DNA of 64,000 bases from Eukaryota sp. TZLM1-RC (Eukaryota; Metamonada: BaSk clade), in NCBI GenBank assembly GCA_040285825.1, contig JAUPSS010000011.1, positions 434,001 to 498,000 of the forward strand, in the 5' to 3' direction. Under the pieces are notes generated by a model. The model had not been told where the DNA came from. It saw nothing but the letters and a program-made list of their open reading frames with translations, and did no database searches. This document shows, piece after piece, positions 9,198-18,919 of this stretch; position 1 is the first letter of the stretch; every line of letters begins with the position of its first letter. The position numbers were made by a program, and so were the translations under genes.

Positions 9198-11507
9198 TCA
9201 ATCAACTGCCTTTTCCTGCTGAGAAAAAAGCAGAGCAATTTCCCTCATATGAAGAGTTCTTGGCTTAATTTTCTTTGGTTGGAATAGAGACAGTGGCTGA
9301 CTCTCTTCAAGAGGAGGCATATTTTGATAAACTTCATTTTCCAATTCCTCAAATTTTTGATTTAAAGCTGTTCGGACTCTGAAATAAAGCTTGTGAAAAG
9401 CCCATGAATGACCCTTTTTCAGTTCCAAATGCAGAATCGAGTTACAACTCCTACAGCAAGGAAGAGCATGATCCCCAACACTGCATTGGACTGTGGGATG
9501 TAGGGGCAGATCGGTGATCTTTACCTCTGAGTTGAAAGGAAACTTCGTGCAAAGAGAACATGGTCGACGGCACCATTTGATGGAAATCTGTAACGAAGGA
9601 TCAGCCAGCTCTCCTCTAGCTTCAAACAGAACAGGAGAAAGAACAGAGCTAATACACTTGGAGGTGTCCATCTTGATACCAATCCTTTGACAAACTTCAA
9701 TAATGGAATTCCAAAGAAAATCCTCAGATTCTCTCAAAGGTTTATTGATGCAGGTAAGCAGGCTTTTGGGAACTTCAATGTCACCCAAGGCCAAGGCTGG
9801 AACCTTGACCTCTCCCCACATAAAGGGATGGTATTTGACTTCGGAAATGGTTGGCCTTTTTGAGGGATCCAAAGACAAAAGTCTTCCGATCAAATCAGCA
9901 GCGACGAGTGAAATATTAGTTGGCATTGAGTACATTCCGTTCACAATTTGATTGACCAAAATGGCAATGTTGGTGGAATCAAAGGGCCTTTTTCTTGTCA
10001 ACAGTGAATATAAAAGAATTCCAAGTGACCAAATATCTCTGGCCCTCCCACTATAGGACCTGGAGAGACATTGTTCAGGGCAAAGATGGTAAATGGAACC
10101 AGCATCTGTGGTCGAGAATAAATCCCAATTTGGATCTTTGAAGAAGCCCGCATGACCAAAATCATTCATTTTCAGGTTGCCTTGATCATCAACCAAAAGA
10201 TTCTCAAGCCTCAAATCACGATGAACTATTCCGGCGGAATGACAATGTTCGAGAGCATCAACAATTTGCCGAAAATAAAACCTTACGATTGCTTCATCGG
10301 ACGGCATGGTGGTAAAGTAGTCAAAAAGAGTTCCTCCTGAGGCTAATTCAAGAATTAAAAAAACAAATTCTTGGCTTTCGATAATATTATAAAGTTTAAT
10401 TATATTAGGGTGGTCAAGTACCTTTAATGCTTTAATTTCAGATTCCACAGCAGCAATGGCAGCTTCGTTTGATTTCTTAATAATCTTTATAGCTCTATAT
10501 TGATCTTCTTGAGGGTCAAATGCAAGTTTCACAACAGCCTGTGCACCAAAGCCAAGTGTCCTAGAAACGACATACCTTCCCAACTTGGACAAGATTTTCA
10601 TTGACCTTGATTTTGATAGTTCGAACTCGGAAAGAACAAGATCAGCAAGTTTAAAAAACTCTGTTCTCGACAAAGTGCCATCTCCTGTGGTATCAAACTC
10701 GTTGACCACTTCCTTAATTCTTAATGGAATGACGTTATTGTCAATGGCTTCCTGGTGATTTTTGACCGAGAAAAGCAAAGAATTCAAGGGTATTCCATCA
10801 AAATTGACAATAGCCAGAAACTTTGCCAACTCATCGTTACCGATGCTGTCCTGTCCCTTGAAGTTAGCCAGCTTGAACATCCACTCAATTACTCTAACCC
10901 TATCGTTTGAATCAGTCAACGTCTGCTGAAGTTGATCCCAAATGGTTTCCCCTGAAAAAATAGAATCTCTTCCCTTGTGAAAGTGGGAAGGAAATTCCTG
11001 TTTGGAAGGTAACAATTCAATTTCGTCATCAGAAAGACCAGTGCCGACTAGGGAGTTACTTCTGGAGTTGGGAAAAGAAGCGACAGAATGGGTAGGCGAA
11101 GGAGGGTTATTTTCAGAACCATGTTCCACAGCTTGTGACCACTGGGAGTTGAAAAGAGACTTGTGGGGGTGTGTTGAGTCCGGAATGGAAGTAATTGATG
11201 AATTACGAGAAGGTAAGCGGTGTGTGGGACGGAAGCAATTAAAGTTAGAACAAAGACGAGAAGACACAGATGGATTCACTGTCTGAAGATGGCGAACCAA
11301 AGATATGAACTCCTCCAAATTGAGAGAACCTGTTTGTGTTTTATCAAAAAAAGCAAGTGTTAAGAGGGAGTGGGAAAATCCTGTGGCAACACCAGGCAGT
11401 GACTGTGCTTCAAGGATTTGATCAAGAGTAAGTTCTCCTTTTTTATCAACATCAAGGTTATTGAAGGCACGCCGTATAGCACAAGAACGGGAAAGTGCAC
11501 ATCCCAT
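9198..11507 (-). CDS. Calcium-regulated Ser/Thr protein kinase: N-terminal EF-hands plus CAMK/SNF1-like kinase
   Basis: The first ATG in frame is 11507, giving 769 residues starting MGCALSRSC. This is a classic N-myristoylation (Gly2) and palmitoylation (Cys3, Cys9) start, so membrane attachment is likely. EF-hand-like loops: DVDKKGELTLDQ (about 19), DKTQTGSLNLEE (about 53) and the best one DTTGDGTLSRTE (about 272). The kinase domain is about 312-570: LGFGAQAVV glycine loop, AIKIIKK Lys, HRDLRLEN catalytic loop (HRDLKPEN is usual), DFG (NDFGHAG, about 447), and CPEQ in place of APE. The C-terminal 200 residues contain several Cys pairs (RPCSLCTKF, LPCCRSC). EF-hands before the kinase is the reverse of the CDPK order. 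Loss of the usual Lys and Pro in HRDLKPEN leaves the catalytic Asp and Asn intact, so activity is plausible. Confidence 0.9.
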   Translation of the reverse strand: MGCALSRSCAIRRAFNNLDVDKKGELTLDQILEAQSLPGVATGFSHSLLTLAFFDKTQTGSLNLEEFISLVRHLQTVNPSVSSRLCSNFNCFRPTHRLPSRNSSITSIPDSTHPHKSLFNSQWSQAVEHGSENNPPSPTHSVASFPNSRSNSLVGTGLSDDEIELLPSKQEFPSHFHKGRDSIFSGETIWDQLQQTLTDSNDRVRVIEWMFKLANFKGQDSIGNDELAKFLAIVNFDGIPLNSLLFSVKNHQEAIDNNVIPLRIKEVVNEFDTTGDGTLSRTEFFKLADLVLSEFELSKSRSMKILSKLGRYVVSRTLGFGAQAVVKLAFDPQEDQYRAIKIIKKSNEAAIAAVESEIKALKVLDHPNIIKLYNIIESQEFVFLILELASGGTLFDYFTTMPSDEAIVRFYFRQIVDALEHCHSAGIVHRDLRLENLLVDDQGNLKMNDFGHAGFFKDPNWDLFSTTDAGSIYHLCPEQCLSRSYSGRARDIWSLGILLYSLLTRKRPFDSTNIAILVNQIVNGMYSMPTNISLVAADLIGRLLSLDPSKRPTISEVKYHPFMWGEVKVPALALGDIEVPKSLLTCINKPLRESEDFLWNSIIEVCQRIGIKMDTSKCISSVLSPVLFEARGELADPSLQISIKWCRRPCSLCTKFPFNSEVKITDLPLHPTVQCSVGDHALPCCRSCNSILHLELKKGHSWAFHKLYFRVRTALNQKFEELENEVYQNMPPLEESQPLSLFQPKKIKPRTLHMREIALLFSQQEKAVD

Positions 11508-11849
11508 TCGAGACGTTTGGGTCAAGAAAGGATTTGATGAGTTTAAATCCAATGCATTTTCGAAACCTGGAAACGACACCAAGCACTATTGAGCTGCCAC
11601 ATTGTCGTTCTTCTAGTGAATCCTTATGTTTGTCCCATTCTTGCTGAAAATCTCCTTTTTATCTGGATTCTTCTGATTAAAAATTAACGTCTTGTTCTAA
11701 CTTTTTGTTCCTGTTTTTTGAATTGTCGCTTGCCCTTAGGACTTAAAACCTCATTACTGGAATCATTGACTGATTCTGCTAAAGCGTCCAGCAAAACTGG
11801 ACCAGGATTTACTCGTTCTACATTTATCAACTAGCAAAATTTTATAACC

Positions 11850-12440
11850 AAATCTTAATTTTTTCAATTATCAATTTTATTAAAACCTATGAATCAACAT
11901 CTAAATAATCCATCTCTCCCAAAACAACAACACTAGATGTAACTCTCTCATAGTGAGATCCAAGAGAAAGCAAAGCTTGAAAAACCATCTTCAACATCCC
12001 CTTAAAAACACAATTCTATTTTGCCAAAACAACCTGTTGAAATTGCTGTTAGTTCTTCTCTTTACAATCATTTCAAAATCTGCCAGAAAGCGTATAGCCG
12101 TGGGAGCAAGTGAACCAAGTAGAGAAAATACAAATGGATACAAGTTGTATTTTGCATGCTGTTGGGTGGACAATTTGGATAAAGGTTCATTGTATTTTCT
12201 GATTTAGAAATTTTCAGCATTTGAAAGAGGATTATGAATTTCAAAATTAACAAGCTTTTCATTTGAGGCATTACAAGGATCAACATCCAATTAAATGAAG
12301 GTTCCATCCAATCCTGGTAATATGACATCACCTCTGTTGTTCTTATGACAATTATCTTCGGTATCAAACATATTTGACAACAGAGGTTCCACAGAGGATT
12401 CAATTCTATGATGCTGTTCTTTTAAGACCAATGTCATGAT
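11850..12440 (-). mobile_element. Retrotransposon 3' fragment, second subfamily
   Basis: The minus strand encodes broken pieces of the retrotransposon C-terminus (YNLYPFVFSLLGSLAPTAIRF, FWQNRIVFL, and a tail ending VLGEMDYLDVDS). The 3' terminal 70 bp are nearly the same as at 20520-20600, so these two share a subfamily whose 3' end differs from the plus-strand copies. Frameshifts and stops throughout. Confidence 0.75.
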
Positions 12441-12549
12441 AACCAGTGGACAGTTGACTCAGTATCGAATTGAAAGTTTCTATACAAAGATGATGTTCAA
12501 TGACCTAAAGTATCAATAACAATCGGAATCATGTGTTGAAGTTTTGAAC

Positions 12550-13994
12550 TTTCGACTCTGTTGACTCAATTTGGAGATGAATTAGAATCAATAGAAAATT
12601 TAAATATTGAGAAACATTTGAAATTCTTTTTCCTAGAAATTTGTTATTCAGGAAAATTTACTCATATTTTGAGATCAACATCACCATCAATTTCTTTGGA
12701 GTTTTGTCGAATTTTTAATCAACAAAGAACCAATTTTTCAGCAAAATTATTGGAAATTGATGCATCTCAGTTACGAAGTCACATTCTGTGCGGTACAGAT
12801 TTTGGTGGTGTTGATTTTCATAAATCAAGCTACCTTTGTAAAGCTGCCTTTATTGGAGGTGGCAAAAATTTTATTTATGAATTTGTGAATCATTTTCCTG
12901 AAACAATTGATCTCTTTGAAAATTGTGGCAGCTCTTATCTTATTTCTTTGCAACAGGAAATTGAAACTCTTTCACCCAATATTTGGTCTAAATGTTTCCC
13001 CTCTGATATTGTGGAACTTCCTCCAAGAAGCTTGCTCTCCTTACCACTGACTTTTGCAAAATTGCAAAAAAAAATATTAAAAGTTTTAGAAAACTTGGAT
13101 TATATTGTACGTCTTAGCTTGGCTAAGGAAAAAAATCCCGTTTTTGCAAACTTGTTGATTGATCTTGAAGACAGTTGCTCAAGTTGCCTAATCTCCCAAA
13201 TTCCCAACATTTATGGCCTTCTACTTAATGATCACCAATGGACCACTGCAATGAGAATGAGATGTTTTCTATGGCCTTGTTCATTACCAAATGATTTAAT
13301 TTGTCGCTGCAAGAGTGTTGTTACGCTTTCCCAAATTTTAAACTGTAAGTATTTTATAACTTATCGCTCAATTGTTCATGACTCAGTTCGTGATCAATTA
13401 TATGCCATGTGCAAAAGTTTCAATACAGAGGCATTTATTGAGCCGTTGGTTTGTAAGCTGTCTTCAGATCAAACTGATGATTCCTTTGGTAAAAGAAGGG
13501 CAGATTTAGTAGCTCCAGGGATCGATGGTGTTCTCAATGTTGTGGATGTTGTCTCAGTTGATGTTTGCAAAAATTCTGCTGCTCGTTTAGTGTATTTCGC
13601 TGATTCGCCGTTATCTAAGGCCGAAAAAAAGAAGCTAAAAAATATGCAGAACCTTTGGCACAGTTAGGTAGAGTGGAATAAGTGAAATATCAGTTTGTGC
13701 CGTTTGCAATTTCTCTTTTTGGCAATATTGCACCTTCAGGGTTGCACTTTTTTGAAAATTTCAAAACAGTGTTACTGAATAGGTCTGGTTAAACAATGAA
13801 TTCCACTTTCTGGTTAAATAGAATTGTTTTGTGCATTTTTAAGTCTATTCCAACAATGATCTCAAAGGCACTTTTAGCTATTGGTGTAGAATATGAACGT
13901 AATGCTGTGAGTAGGTTTAGTAATAGTGACGCTTGTTTGGAGGATATTGAATTCTAGATAGATTTTTTTCTCAATGAATAATTCCAGTTAAAAA
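12550..13994 (+). mobile_element. 5'-truncated retrotransposon copy (1445 bp) with 11-bp target duplication
   Basis: Flanked by AAGTTTTGAAC at 12539-12549 and 13995-14005, with an A-rich tail. A 368-residue frame (12561-13667) starts in the region just after the reverse transcriptase palm (TQFGDELESIENLNIEKHLK) and runs through the linker (HILCGTDFGGVDFHKSSYLC), SPNIWSKCFP, the CRC...LNCKYF zinc-like block, VHDSVRDQLYAMC and the RADLVAPG...VVDVVSVDVC block. It shifts frame in the A-rich run near 13637. TAA codons near 13678 and 13790 confirm that the last part is dead. Confidence 0.95.
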
Positions 13995-14005
13995 AAGTTT
14001 TGAAC

Positions 14006-14454
14006 ACATAGTTGACAATACCAAATACCACTTGGTACAGTAAGATAGGCTATTTTGTGGTATGCTATAAATACCAAACACCCTGTTTGAGTAATTTCTG
14101 GTATTTTTCGGGATACCAGTGTCCCCCTTCTGGTCAGTAATCGCATTGAAGACAAGACAACTGCCAGTTCATGGTTAACCAAACACCAGATTCCCTTGCC
14201 TTGATTCCACGAGATCTCCCTGCAGATGTCATTTGTAGACATCTTCGCAGTGCTTTATCGAAACTGGTTGCGGTCAGAGATTTTCATGGTAACCGTGCTA
14301 AATTTCACATTTTAAATTATAGTTTTAATATATTTAATAAACAATTTTCTTATTTTGTGTTGTTTTGGTATACCTTGCCATACCAATACCAAATTGAGGC
14401 GAAATTGGTATCCCCGTCTCGGGTTGCAAAAGGCTTTCTTAAAATTTGTTTCAG
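14006..14454. other. intergenic, rich in GGTAT/ATACC words; possible upstream exon
   Basis: Many copies of GGTAT and its complement ATACC occur at 14015-14125 and 14367-14414. A plus-strand frame starting at ATG 14171 (MVNQTPDSLALIPRDLPADV, 37 plausible residues before it turns low-complexity) could be an upstream exon of the next gene, but no GT-AG pair that I tried gives an open joined frame. Confidence 0.3.
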
Positions 14455-14790
14455 ATGGTTTCTATGTCTCTACACCTGAAATCTGACTTTTCTCAACGTG
14501 AATTTTATGAACTTGAAACTGTTCACATAGCAGAGAGCACTGCATTTCATCAAGACAATCTGGGAAACGAACTCTCTAAGTTTGTCTTTCAATCAAAATG
14601 CCCAAGTAAAGAAGTATCGTTGGTGTTATCGATGGCTCTAAGGCTTATCACCAAGGAAATAAGCGTCAGAAGCAAAGCAGTGGCTGATGTCAAGCCACAA
14701 AAATCCTTAGTCGAAGAAGACGATGTAGTAGAGGCTGTCAGTGATATTGCCGAGTTATCCAGGGTTATAAATAAAATAGAATGTGAATGA
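14455..14790 (+). CDS. Small acidic/helical protein, possibly histone-fold-like
   Basis: ATG 14455 gives 111 residues. I do not recognise the family. The C-terminal 60 residues (ALRLITKEISVRSKAVADVK, then a VEEDDVVEAVSDIAEL segment) have the helix-loop-helix spacing and the 'eDVveAv' ending seen in histone-fold subunits such as TAFs, which is only suggestive. Sequence TTTGTTTCAG directly before the ATG could be a 3' splice site, so the true N-terminus may lie upstream. It ends at 14790, 73 bp before the convergent FHA gene. Confidence 0.45.
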   Translation: MVSMSLHLKSDFSQREFYELETVHIAESTAFHQDNLGNELSKFVFQSKCPSKEVSLVLSMALRLITKEISVRSKAVADVKPQKSLVEEDDVVEAVSDIAELSRVINKIECE

Positions 14791-14862
14791 ATAGAAAAAT
14801 AAAAAATAAATTAATGTTTACAAGATAAAGTGTTGAAAAACACCAAAATCAATCAAAATCAC

Positions 14863-15621
14863 TCAATTCAAACCAATCTTACGTACCAACTCTGCATATT
14901 CTTCTAAATAACCATCCTTGATCTTTATTTCCTTAACCAAATCATTATACCGTTTCTCCATCCTCTCCACCTGCTGAATAAGTGTCATTGCTGCTTCCTT
15001 TTGTCCACCATCACCAGTAATTGACTGAACAAGTGACGCCCTGAGTTGAGAAATGACCCGGTCCTTCTCCTCCAATAAGGAATAAAGATAAATTGTAAGA
15101 TCAACATTGTTGTTCGGAGTGGGGTTAGAAGGAAGTGTAAAATCGGTTAAGCTAAGCTCTGTTTGAATGGATAGCGTGGAGGAATTTTGGATTTCGCCAC
15201 AACTAACTGCCTTCTCGTGCATTTCTGTGGTACCTGATAAATTAGATTGACTCCATTCGGTTAACAGGGATTGTGCTTTTAGAGCAAGATCAGTTGTAGA
15301 AGGAGATGGACAATTTTGAACAAATTGAAACTTGTAGCTGGAATTATCATAGCCAAATTTGAGATGAGCATCATTTGGTAGATTAGCTTTTGAGTTAAGC
15401 AGTCTTTGGTCATTTACGAATGTGCCATTCTTTGTATTAAGGTCTGTAATGGTAGCTACCCTTTTTTGTGGGTTGATGTCGATTCGTGCATGGGAAAAGG
15501 AAACAGAACGTGAAGAAATGACAAGATGTGATCTTTCACAGCGACCAACCAAGAATGGTGTATCTGTAATGTCTATCCTATCACGATGACCTGTCCAGAG
15601 ACAAGCCAACACTGTTGACAT
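14863..15621 (-). CDS. FHA-domain protein with C-terminal coiled coil
   Basis: FHA domains bind phosphothreonine peptides in signalling and cytoskeletal complexes. The 252-residue protein starts at ATG 15621. The FHA fold spans about residues 5-100, with the key motifs GRCERSHLVI, SRSVSFSHARI (SxxH) and TDLNTKNGTFVN (N-G). The C-terminus (about 175-250) is helical and probably coiled coil (SLLEEKDRVISQLRASLVQ, QVERMEKRYNDLVKEIKIK). The layout resembles FHA proteins of the centrosomal CEP170 sort, but that is inference. The ligand-binding Arg and Ser are present. Confidence 0.85.
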   Translation of the reverse strand: MSTVLACLWTGHRDRIDITDTPFLVGRCERSHLVISSRSVSFSHARIDINPQKRVATITDLNTKNGTFVNDQRLLNSKANLPNDAHLKFGYDNSSYKFQFVQNCPSPSTTDLALKAQSLLTEWSQSNLSGTTEMHEKAVSCGEIQNSSTLSIQTELSLTDFTLPSNPTPNNNVDLTIYLYSLLEEKDRVISQLRASLVQSITGDGGQKEAAMTLIQQVERMEKRYNDLVKEIKIKDGYLEEYAELVRKIGLN

Positions 15622-15677
15622 TCTGAGGAGAATAAGAGTTGAAACTTGAAAAAATTAATGTGGTAACCAAAAAAATA

Positions 15678-15716
15678 AGTCATTTCGTTGTTGTAGACAT
15701 CATCTGAAATAATGAA
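15678..15716 (+). mobile_element. Isolated Fanzor lineage-B right end
   Basis: The sequence around GTAGACATCATCTG with its preceding CATTTCGTTGTT matches the 3' terminus of the lineage-B fragments at 7509-7560 and 17880-17920, without any coding part next to it. It sits just upstream of the FHA gene. Confidence 0.55.
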
Positions 15717-15717
15717 T

Positions 15718-15770
15718 GCAAAATAGTGGTATTATATGCAAATAACAAAGCCTGTTATTCCTTCAACTGA
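15718..15770 (+). repeat. Dispersed ~50-bp repeat, second copy at 47415-47465
   Basis: The stretch CAAAATAGTGGTATTATAT followed by AACAAAGC and TGTTATTCC is found in the same order at 47415-47465 with few changes. Origin unknown. Confidence 0.75.
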
Positions 15771-15794
15771 AACATCGTTTGAATAATGTAGAAA

Positions 15795-16992
15795 AATCAA
15801 TGGTGTTGATTTTCATAAATCAAGCTACCTTTGTAAAGCTGCCTTTATTGGAGGTGGCAAAAATTTTATTTATGAATTTGTGAATCATTTTCCTGAAACA
15901 ATTGATCTCTTTGAAAATTGTGGCAGCTCTTATCTTATTTCTTTGCAACAGGAAATTGAAACTCTTTCACCCAATATTTGGTCTAAATGTTTCCCCTCTG
16001 ATATTGTGGAACTTCCTCCAAGAAGCTTGCTCTCCTTACCACTGACTTTTGCAAAATTGCAAAAAAAATATTAAAAGTTTTAGAAAACTTGGATTATATT
16101 GTACGTCTTAGCTTGGCTAAGGAAAAAAATCCCGTTTTTGCAAACTTGTTGATTGATCTTGAAGACAGTTGCTCAAGTTGCCTAATCTCCCAAATTCCCA
16201 ACATTTATGGCCTTCTACTTAATGATCACCAATGGACCACTGCAATGAGAATGAGATGTTTTCTATGGCCTTGTTCATTACCAAATGATTTAATTTGTCG
16301 CTGCAAGAGTGTTGTTACGCTTTCCCAAATTTTAAACTGTAAGTATTTCATAACTTATCGCTCAATTGTTCATGACTCAGTTCGTGATCAATTATATGCC
16401 ATGTGCAAAAGTTTCACTATAGAGGCATTTATTGAGCCGTTGGTTTGTAAGCTGTCTTCAGATCAAACTGATGATTCCTTTGGTGAAAGAAGGGCAGATT
16501 TAGTAGCTCCAGGGATCGATGGTGTTCTCAATGTTGTGGATGTTGTCTCAGTTGATGTTTGCAAAAATTCTGCTGCTCGTTTAGTGTATTCCGCTGATTC
16601 GCCGTTATCTAAGGCCGAAAAAAAGAAGATAAAAAATATGAAGAACCTTTGGCACAGTTAGGTAGAGTGGAATAAGTGAAATATCAGTTTGTGCCGTTTT
16701 CAATTTCTCTTTTTGGCAATATTGCACCTTCAGGGTTGCACTTTTTGGAAAATTTTAAAAAAGTGTTACTGAATAGGTCTGGTTAAACAATGAATTCCAC
16801 TTTCTGGTTAAATAGAATTGTTTTGTGCATTTTCAAGTCTATTCCAACAATGATTTCAAAGGCACTTTTAGCTATTGGTGTAGAATATGAACGTAATGCT
16901 GTGAGTAGGTTCAGTAATAGTGACGCTTGTTTAGAGGATATTGAATTCTAGATGGGTTTTTTTTATCTCAATAAATATTCCAGTTTAAAAAA
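15795..16992 (+). mobile_element. 5'-truncated retrotransposon copy (1198 bp) with 13-bp target duplication
   Basis: Flanked by AATAATGTAGAAA at 15782-15794 and 16993-17005. It begins inside the linker (GGTGTTGATTTTCATAAATC) and runs to the A-rich tail. It is very close to the copy at 12550-13994 in the shared part, including the same frameshift near 16637 and the same TAA codons, so the two are siblings. An extra single-base loss in the A run near 16067 breaks the upstream frame. Confidence 0.95.
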
Positions 16993-17224
16993 AATAATGT
17001 AGAAATGTCAATTAAAATCGATGTATAGTGTGCTTGTATTGACTGGTTTTGTTATTGTTAACGTTGACATTCCACATAATATGAAACGTTCTGCGCACGA
17101 GAATTAATTTGGTGAGATCCAACGGTGAGATCCATGCATGTGAATGGATTCAGTTCAATTGTTGACCAGGTGTTTTGTATTTGAAATTACTATTTGAGAG
17201 TAATGTTTTATATTAATAATTATT

Positions 17225-17925
17225 GAGAAGATGAGGAGAGCAATCTCTTTCATGCTCTGCCTTTGAAGAATTCTTGTATTCCCTCGTATATCAGAATTGA
17301 CAAGACAAGTTTATTGGACTTGTTCTTTGACGAATTCAAGGACATTCTTGGTCCAAGGTCGTCTTACCATTGCAATGATCAAGCTGCTGATTTGGTTCTA
17401 TGGGACAGCATTTTAAAAATAAACAAGATTAAAACCCGAAACTTTATTTGGAAAGTTCCAAGTACATCGTATCTAGCATCGAGACTGATGAAATAGCAGT
17501 ATCATTCATTCAATCTAGAATTGACTTGAAATAATACAAAGTAACTGCTTCGCACTGAGTAACTGAGTTTCGAACCAGTTGCTGTTGTTTCAACTGTAAG
17601 AAAGCGGAGAAAAACAGTTGAAACACTCCGATGGTGCAGAAATCCTAGGCCATGGAAGATGCATGAGATGTCTATTCGTCACGGGCTTACCATGTGTAAA
17701 TCATGTGAAAGTTTGTGGAATAGAGATCGAAATGCTTCGCTGAATATGTTGGTGATGATGGAAGCACATGTAAACAGTGAAGATAGACCGGTATACCTAA
17801 GGTAGATGAAGGTTCAAAGAAGAAGGTATTAAGGAGAAAATGTGCAAGAAATCAGTCCCTCTACATTGGTGTAAAAGGACACTTATTTCATTGTTATAGA
17901 CATCATCTGTAAGAATGACTGCCAT
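17225..17925 (+). pseudogene. Fanzor lineage B, internally deleted, with right end
   Basis: A frame at 17263-17496, read with the codons just upstream, gives LPLKNSCIPSYIRIDKTSLL, which corresponds to FPLPTTLIPQNIRLDIHWLN in the copy at 57.4 kb, a Fanzor N-terminal domain signature. The middle (RuvC-I and RuvC-II) is deleted. From 17571 it matches the C-terminal part: inverted repeat, then GLTMCKSCESLWNRDRNASL after ATG 17668, ending with DRPVYLR. The 3' noncoding end (17840-17920) is nearly the same as in the 7.5-kb copies and stops at CATCATCTGTAAG. Confidence 0.75.
17586..17625 (+). repeat. 12-bp inverted repeat (16-nt loop) in Fanzor lineage B
   Basis: Arms TGTTTCAACTGT (17586-17597) and ACAGTTGAAACA (17614-17625). 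Both arms are unchanged relative to 7803-7841 although the loop and flanks differ. Confidence 0.85.
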
Positions 17926-18919
17926 TGAAGTCGATCTAAAATCATATAGCACGAATTTTTCCATTTTTCTATATTTTTTTACCACTTCTTTGCCCAATTT
18001 CGCAAAGTATTTGCAGATATGTTATATTTCTTTATAACGTTTCCTGCTTTGACATAGATTGGATGACAATCATTCATTCTTATTTTCGTTAAAGAGGCAA
18101 TCCTGTTTGATTCACATTATAATAGTGTTACAAACCTTAATTGCTTCAAATGAACATTTCAAGATGCAATAGCATGTAGAATTTGTAAGTGGTTCGTAAT
18201 CGAAATTAATCACATAAACGGTCTTTTTTAGCTAAATCATTTTGTGTAAGTTTATCAAGTTTATCGATCAATGAATGCTTGTATAAAATTATCAATTCTT
18301 TGTTGTAAATAATTTACCCTATGTTTTTTAATAGTCCACAATAACATATCACATTCTCTTTTTATCAATTATGGTAGTGAACGATTAATTTCATAATCTG
18401 GATTAAGCCAATGTAAAACTGATTCGGTTGAAAGTTCATGATTATAAGTTTTATAAATTTGTTGGAGAAAATCAGAAACAGATGGTGATTTGTGTTTGTC
18501 TAGTTCCTTTTTTAATTTCTGTTGATAATTGAGATTGTCTTTTAAATATATTGAAAATAGTTCCTTAAACAAACCTTAATGACATAACTTCTGGACAAGT
18601 ACTATGATACCAATTCAACAATTGTGGTGTCAAAGTCGTTTTAGTGGTCGTTTCAGTGATCAGTTCAGTGATCGATTGAGTTGTTTCAAGTCTTGGAGTG
18701 TATATGATGTGTCACTAATGATTTGACTTTGTATGAAACTGTGTGTCAATAATGTTGGTTATGTGTTATACTTAGTTATATAAGGCTCATTATTACATTT
18801 TCAATTGATTTTGTATTAATTTGAATTAATTTAGTGTTTAAATAAAAAATCAAATAAAATATACAAGAGAGTGTTGAAAACTGAACTGGAATAAACCATT
18901 GTTGGAATCATCTTCTCTT
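17926..18919. other. intergenic, about 1 kb, AT-rich
   Basis: No supported gene. A 67-residue minus-strand frame (18369-18572, Lys/Leu-rich, with SVLHWLNPDYEINRS) matches nothing I know. A short tandem motif built on CAGTGATC lies at 18640-18675. The last 250 bp are very AT-rich. Confidence 0.5.

Noticed and set aside
11508-11582. N-terminal extension of the EF-hand kinase
   Set aside because: It starts at TTG; the first ATG gives the acylation motif MGC.
13610-13800. Programmed frameshift in the retrotransposon at the A-rich run
   Set aside because: Copies that shift there also carry a later TAA, and one copy reads through without a shift, so shared mutation is simpler.
14171-14479. ORF before the small helical gene as a separate protein
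   Set aside because: Only the first ~40 residues look protein-like, and no splice pair that I tried joined it to the next frame.
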